From: Centrapalus pauciflorus
Taxonomy: Eukaryota; Streptophyta; Magnoliopsida; Asterales; Asteraceae
Assembly: GCA_020465985.1 (NCBI GenBank)
Contig: JAANYP010001187.1
Coordinates: 186,001 to 250,000 of the forward strand
Length of the DNA stretch: 64,000 nt
Reading direction: 5' to 3'
In this document: positions 62,336 to 64,000 of the stretch, piece by piece
Layout of the letters: each line of letters begins with the position of its first letter
How positions within the stretch are numbered: position 1 is the first letter of the stretch
Position numbers and translations under genes: made by a program
Notes under the pieces: generated by a model
Database searches by the model: none
What the model saw: the letters and a program-made list of their open reading frames with translations, nothing else
Told to the model about the DNA's origin: nothing

Positions 62336-64000
62336 AATAAAAGGGCAAATGACCAAAAATAGTAACAAATTTTATCATTTTTATCATTAATAGTAATATT
62401 ATTTATTTTTATATTATTAATAACATTAACTTTTATAATTTTTATCGTTAATGGTAACAACTTTTTATTTTTCTATCAATAATAACAATTGGTGACTTGC
62501 AAACCTGTTTAGTAGGTCACCAACTTTTTAGTTATCAAAAATTGTAATAACTTTTTATATTTTTATCAATAACAATAAATATTAAATTAATACCCAATTT
62601 TTTTTTTTTTTTTTTTACTTTTAAAGTTTTTCTGATATTTCATAAACACCAAAATAAACCCAATTTATGTTTTAATTCTTTTTTAGTGAAATTTTATAAT
62701 AAAGTATTAGTTTTAATTTTATTATTATTATTATTTATTTCTTTAATTATATTATCTCTATATTTAGTGACTATTTTTTAATTTCATTAAATTTATTTAC
62801 TTATAATTTTTATTTTTTCGTAACCTTATAATTTTTTTAATATATATTATTAATATTTAATTACCATCAGATAACATTCGATTAATTATTCAGAATTATA
62901 TATAATATGAACGACAAAAATACTACGCATCATTTCAATTTTCACTTTTTCCAGACGAAAAAACTACGAACTATTCTTTTTTTAGTTTTTTCGAACAAAA
63001 TAATACAAATCGTTCCAGGTTTATGTTTTTCCAATCTAAATGGGTCATAGTTTTTATATTAAAAAAACCAAAAACCAAAATAGGTCTCAATATTTTTCAT
63101 TCAGAAAAACTATAAACACAATTATTCATAAGACTACAATTCATTCAGGTTTTAACTTTCCCGAATAGCAAAAACTACGACTCATTCATTTTATAGATTT
63201 TTTTACAAAATATTGTATATCATTCTGATTTTTCATTTTTTAACAAAATAATTAGAATTCATTTATTTTTGTGTTTTTAACAACGAAAAAAACTATGACT
63301 TATTTCGATTTATAGTTTTTCCAAATGAAAAATATTACAACCCATTTTTATTTTTAGTTTTTCAAATAATACAACTCATTTAGATTGAAAAAACCAAAAA
63401 ACTTTAGGGTCACATATTTTTTGGTTGAAAATACTAAAAAATAGTACGATTCATATTTTTAAATGAAAAAATAACAAATTATTCAGTTTTTAAAACTTTC
63501 CAAACGAAAAGGACTACGATCCATTCATGTTTTTAGATTTCCTTCGACCCATTCATTTTTAGAACTTTTTTAACAAAAAAACTATGAACAATTCTGGTTT
63601 TTTTAGATTCTTGCTAACGAAAAAATTATAAACTCGTTCATTTATTTAGTTTTTAACAACAAAAAACTCTGAATAATTGCGGTTTGGGAAAATGACATCA
63701 AATAGCTCTGAACTTTCGACTTTGTACACATTTATGTAGTGAACTTTTTTTTTTGTGCACATTTGGTAGTCAAAGTTTCAAAATTGTTCCAATTTGGTAG
63801 TTGGCGTACCTTTTAACCGGTTGCTTCCGGTTTCGATGCCTACATGGACAATTTTTTAATGACGTGTCTACCCGTTTTTATATTATACCCGGTTTTATCT
63901 ATGTAGCAACCCGTTTTTTCAAATCACCCGAGTTTATAACCGGGCTTTTTAAAAAACGACGTTATAAACCTGGGTGATTTCTTAATTTCATACGGCGTTA
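62336..64000. other. AT-rich non-coding sequence with degenerate repeats
   Basis: No gene. From about 62930 to 63670 phrases such as AAAAACTACGAMTCATTC and TTTTTAGTTTTTCMAA recur every 50-70 bases with much drift, suggesting an old tandem or slippage-derived array. 63680-64000 is less AT-rich and has an ACATTTGGTAGT phrase near a second TTTGGTAGTTGG, with no recognised family. Confidence 0.4.

Overview
This window is plant nuclear DNA: one ordinary spliced gene next to a large pile of transposable elements. Spliced genes with GT-AG introns, LTR retrotransposons primed by initiator-Met tRNA, hAT and Mutator DNA transposons and Helitrons all point to a flowering plant. The copia element carries an extra downstream ORF of a kind I associate, from memory, with composites (Asteraceae). 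That family assignment is an inference.

Layout. 1-4313 is intergenic, with a MITE, a decayed gypsy pol relic and AT-rich DNA. 4314-30329 may be one old hAT-like MITE blown open at an internal (TA)n microsatellite. Inside it lie two tandem non-autonomous Mutator-like elements (4610-5490), a copia retrotransposon on the minus strand (6294-17010, TSD AATAT, 646-bp LTRs) and a 12.8-kb Mutator-like element, MULE (17093-29933). The MULE is the most interesting object. It encodes a FAR1-type transposase on the plus strand, preceded by an array of tandemly duplicated symmetric mini-exons. Convergent to it, on the minus strand, is a 13-exon ULP1-like gene whose catalytic His and Cys are gone and which has a single in-frame stop. 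Short GAACATGT-type motifs crowd both ends.

31093-49296 is a second nest: a hAT-type MITE (8-bp TSD GTCAAGAG) interrupted by a chromodomain gypsy element (31480-49095, Tekay/Del-like). That element is itself interrupted in gag by another gypsy-type element (34458-42886, TSD ATCCC) and in its 3' LTR by a 1.1-kb TG...CA insertion (47606-48731, TSD CTTTA). All the LTR elements carry stops or frameshifts, and LTR pairs differ by roughly 1-2 % by eye, so the insertions are fairly recent.

50013-52620 is a decayed hAT transposase with a Helitron inside it. 55961-61751 is the only gene that looks like a functional host gene: a JMJ16-type (PKDM7, KDM5-like) histone H3K4 demethylase with 11 coding exons and all splice phases consistent. 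Its leader holds three short upstream ORFs, and a second Helitron sits just upstream, probably in a 5'-UTR intron. 61752-64000 is AT-rich non-coding sequence. Positions, splice sites and motif readings were made by eye from the sequence; no database search or alignment was run.
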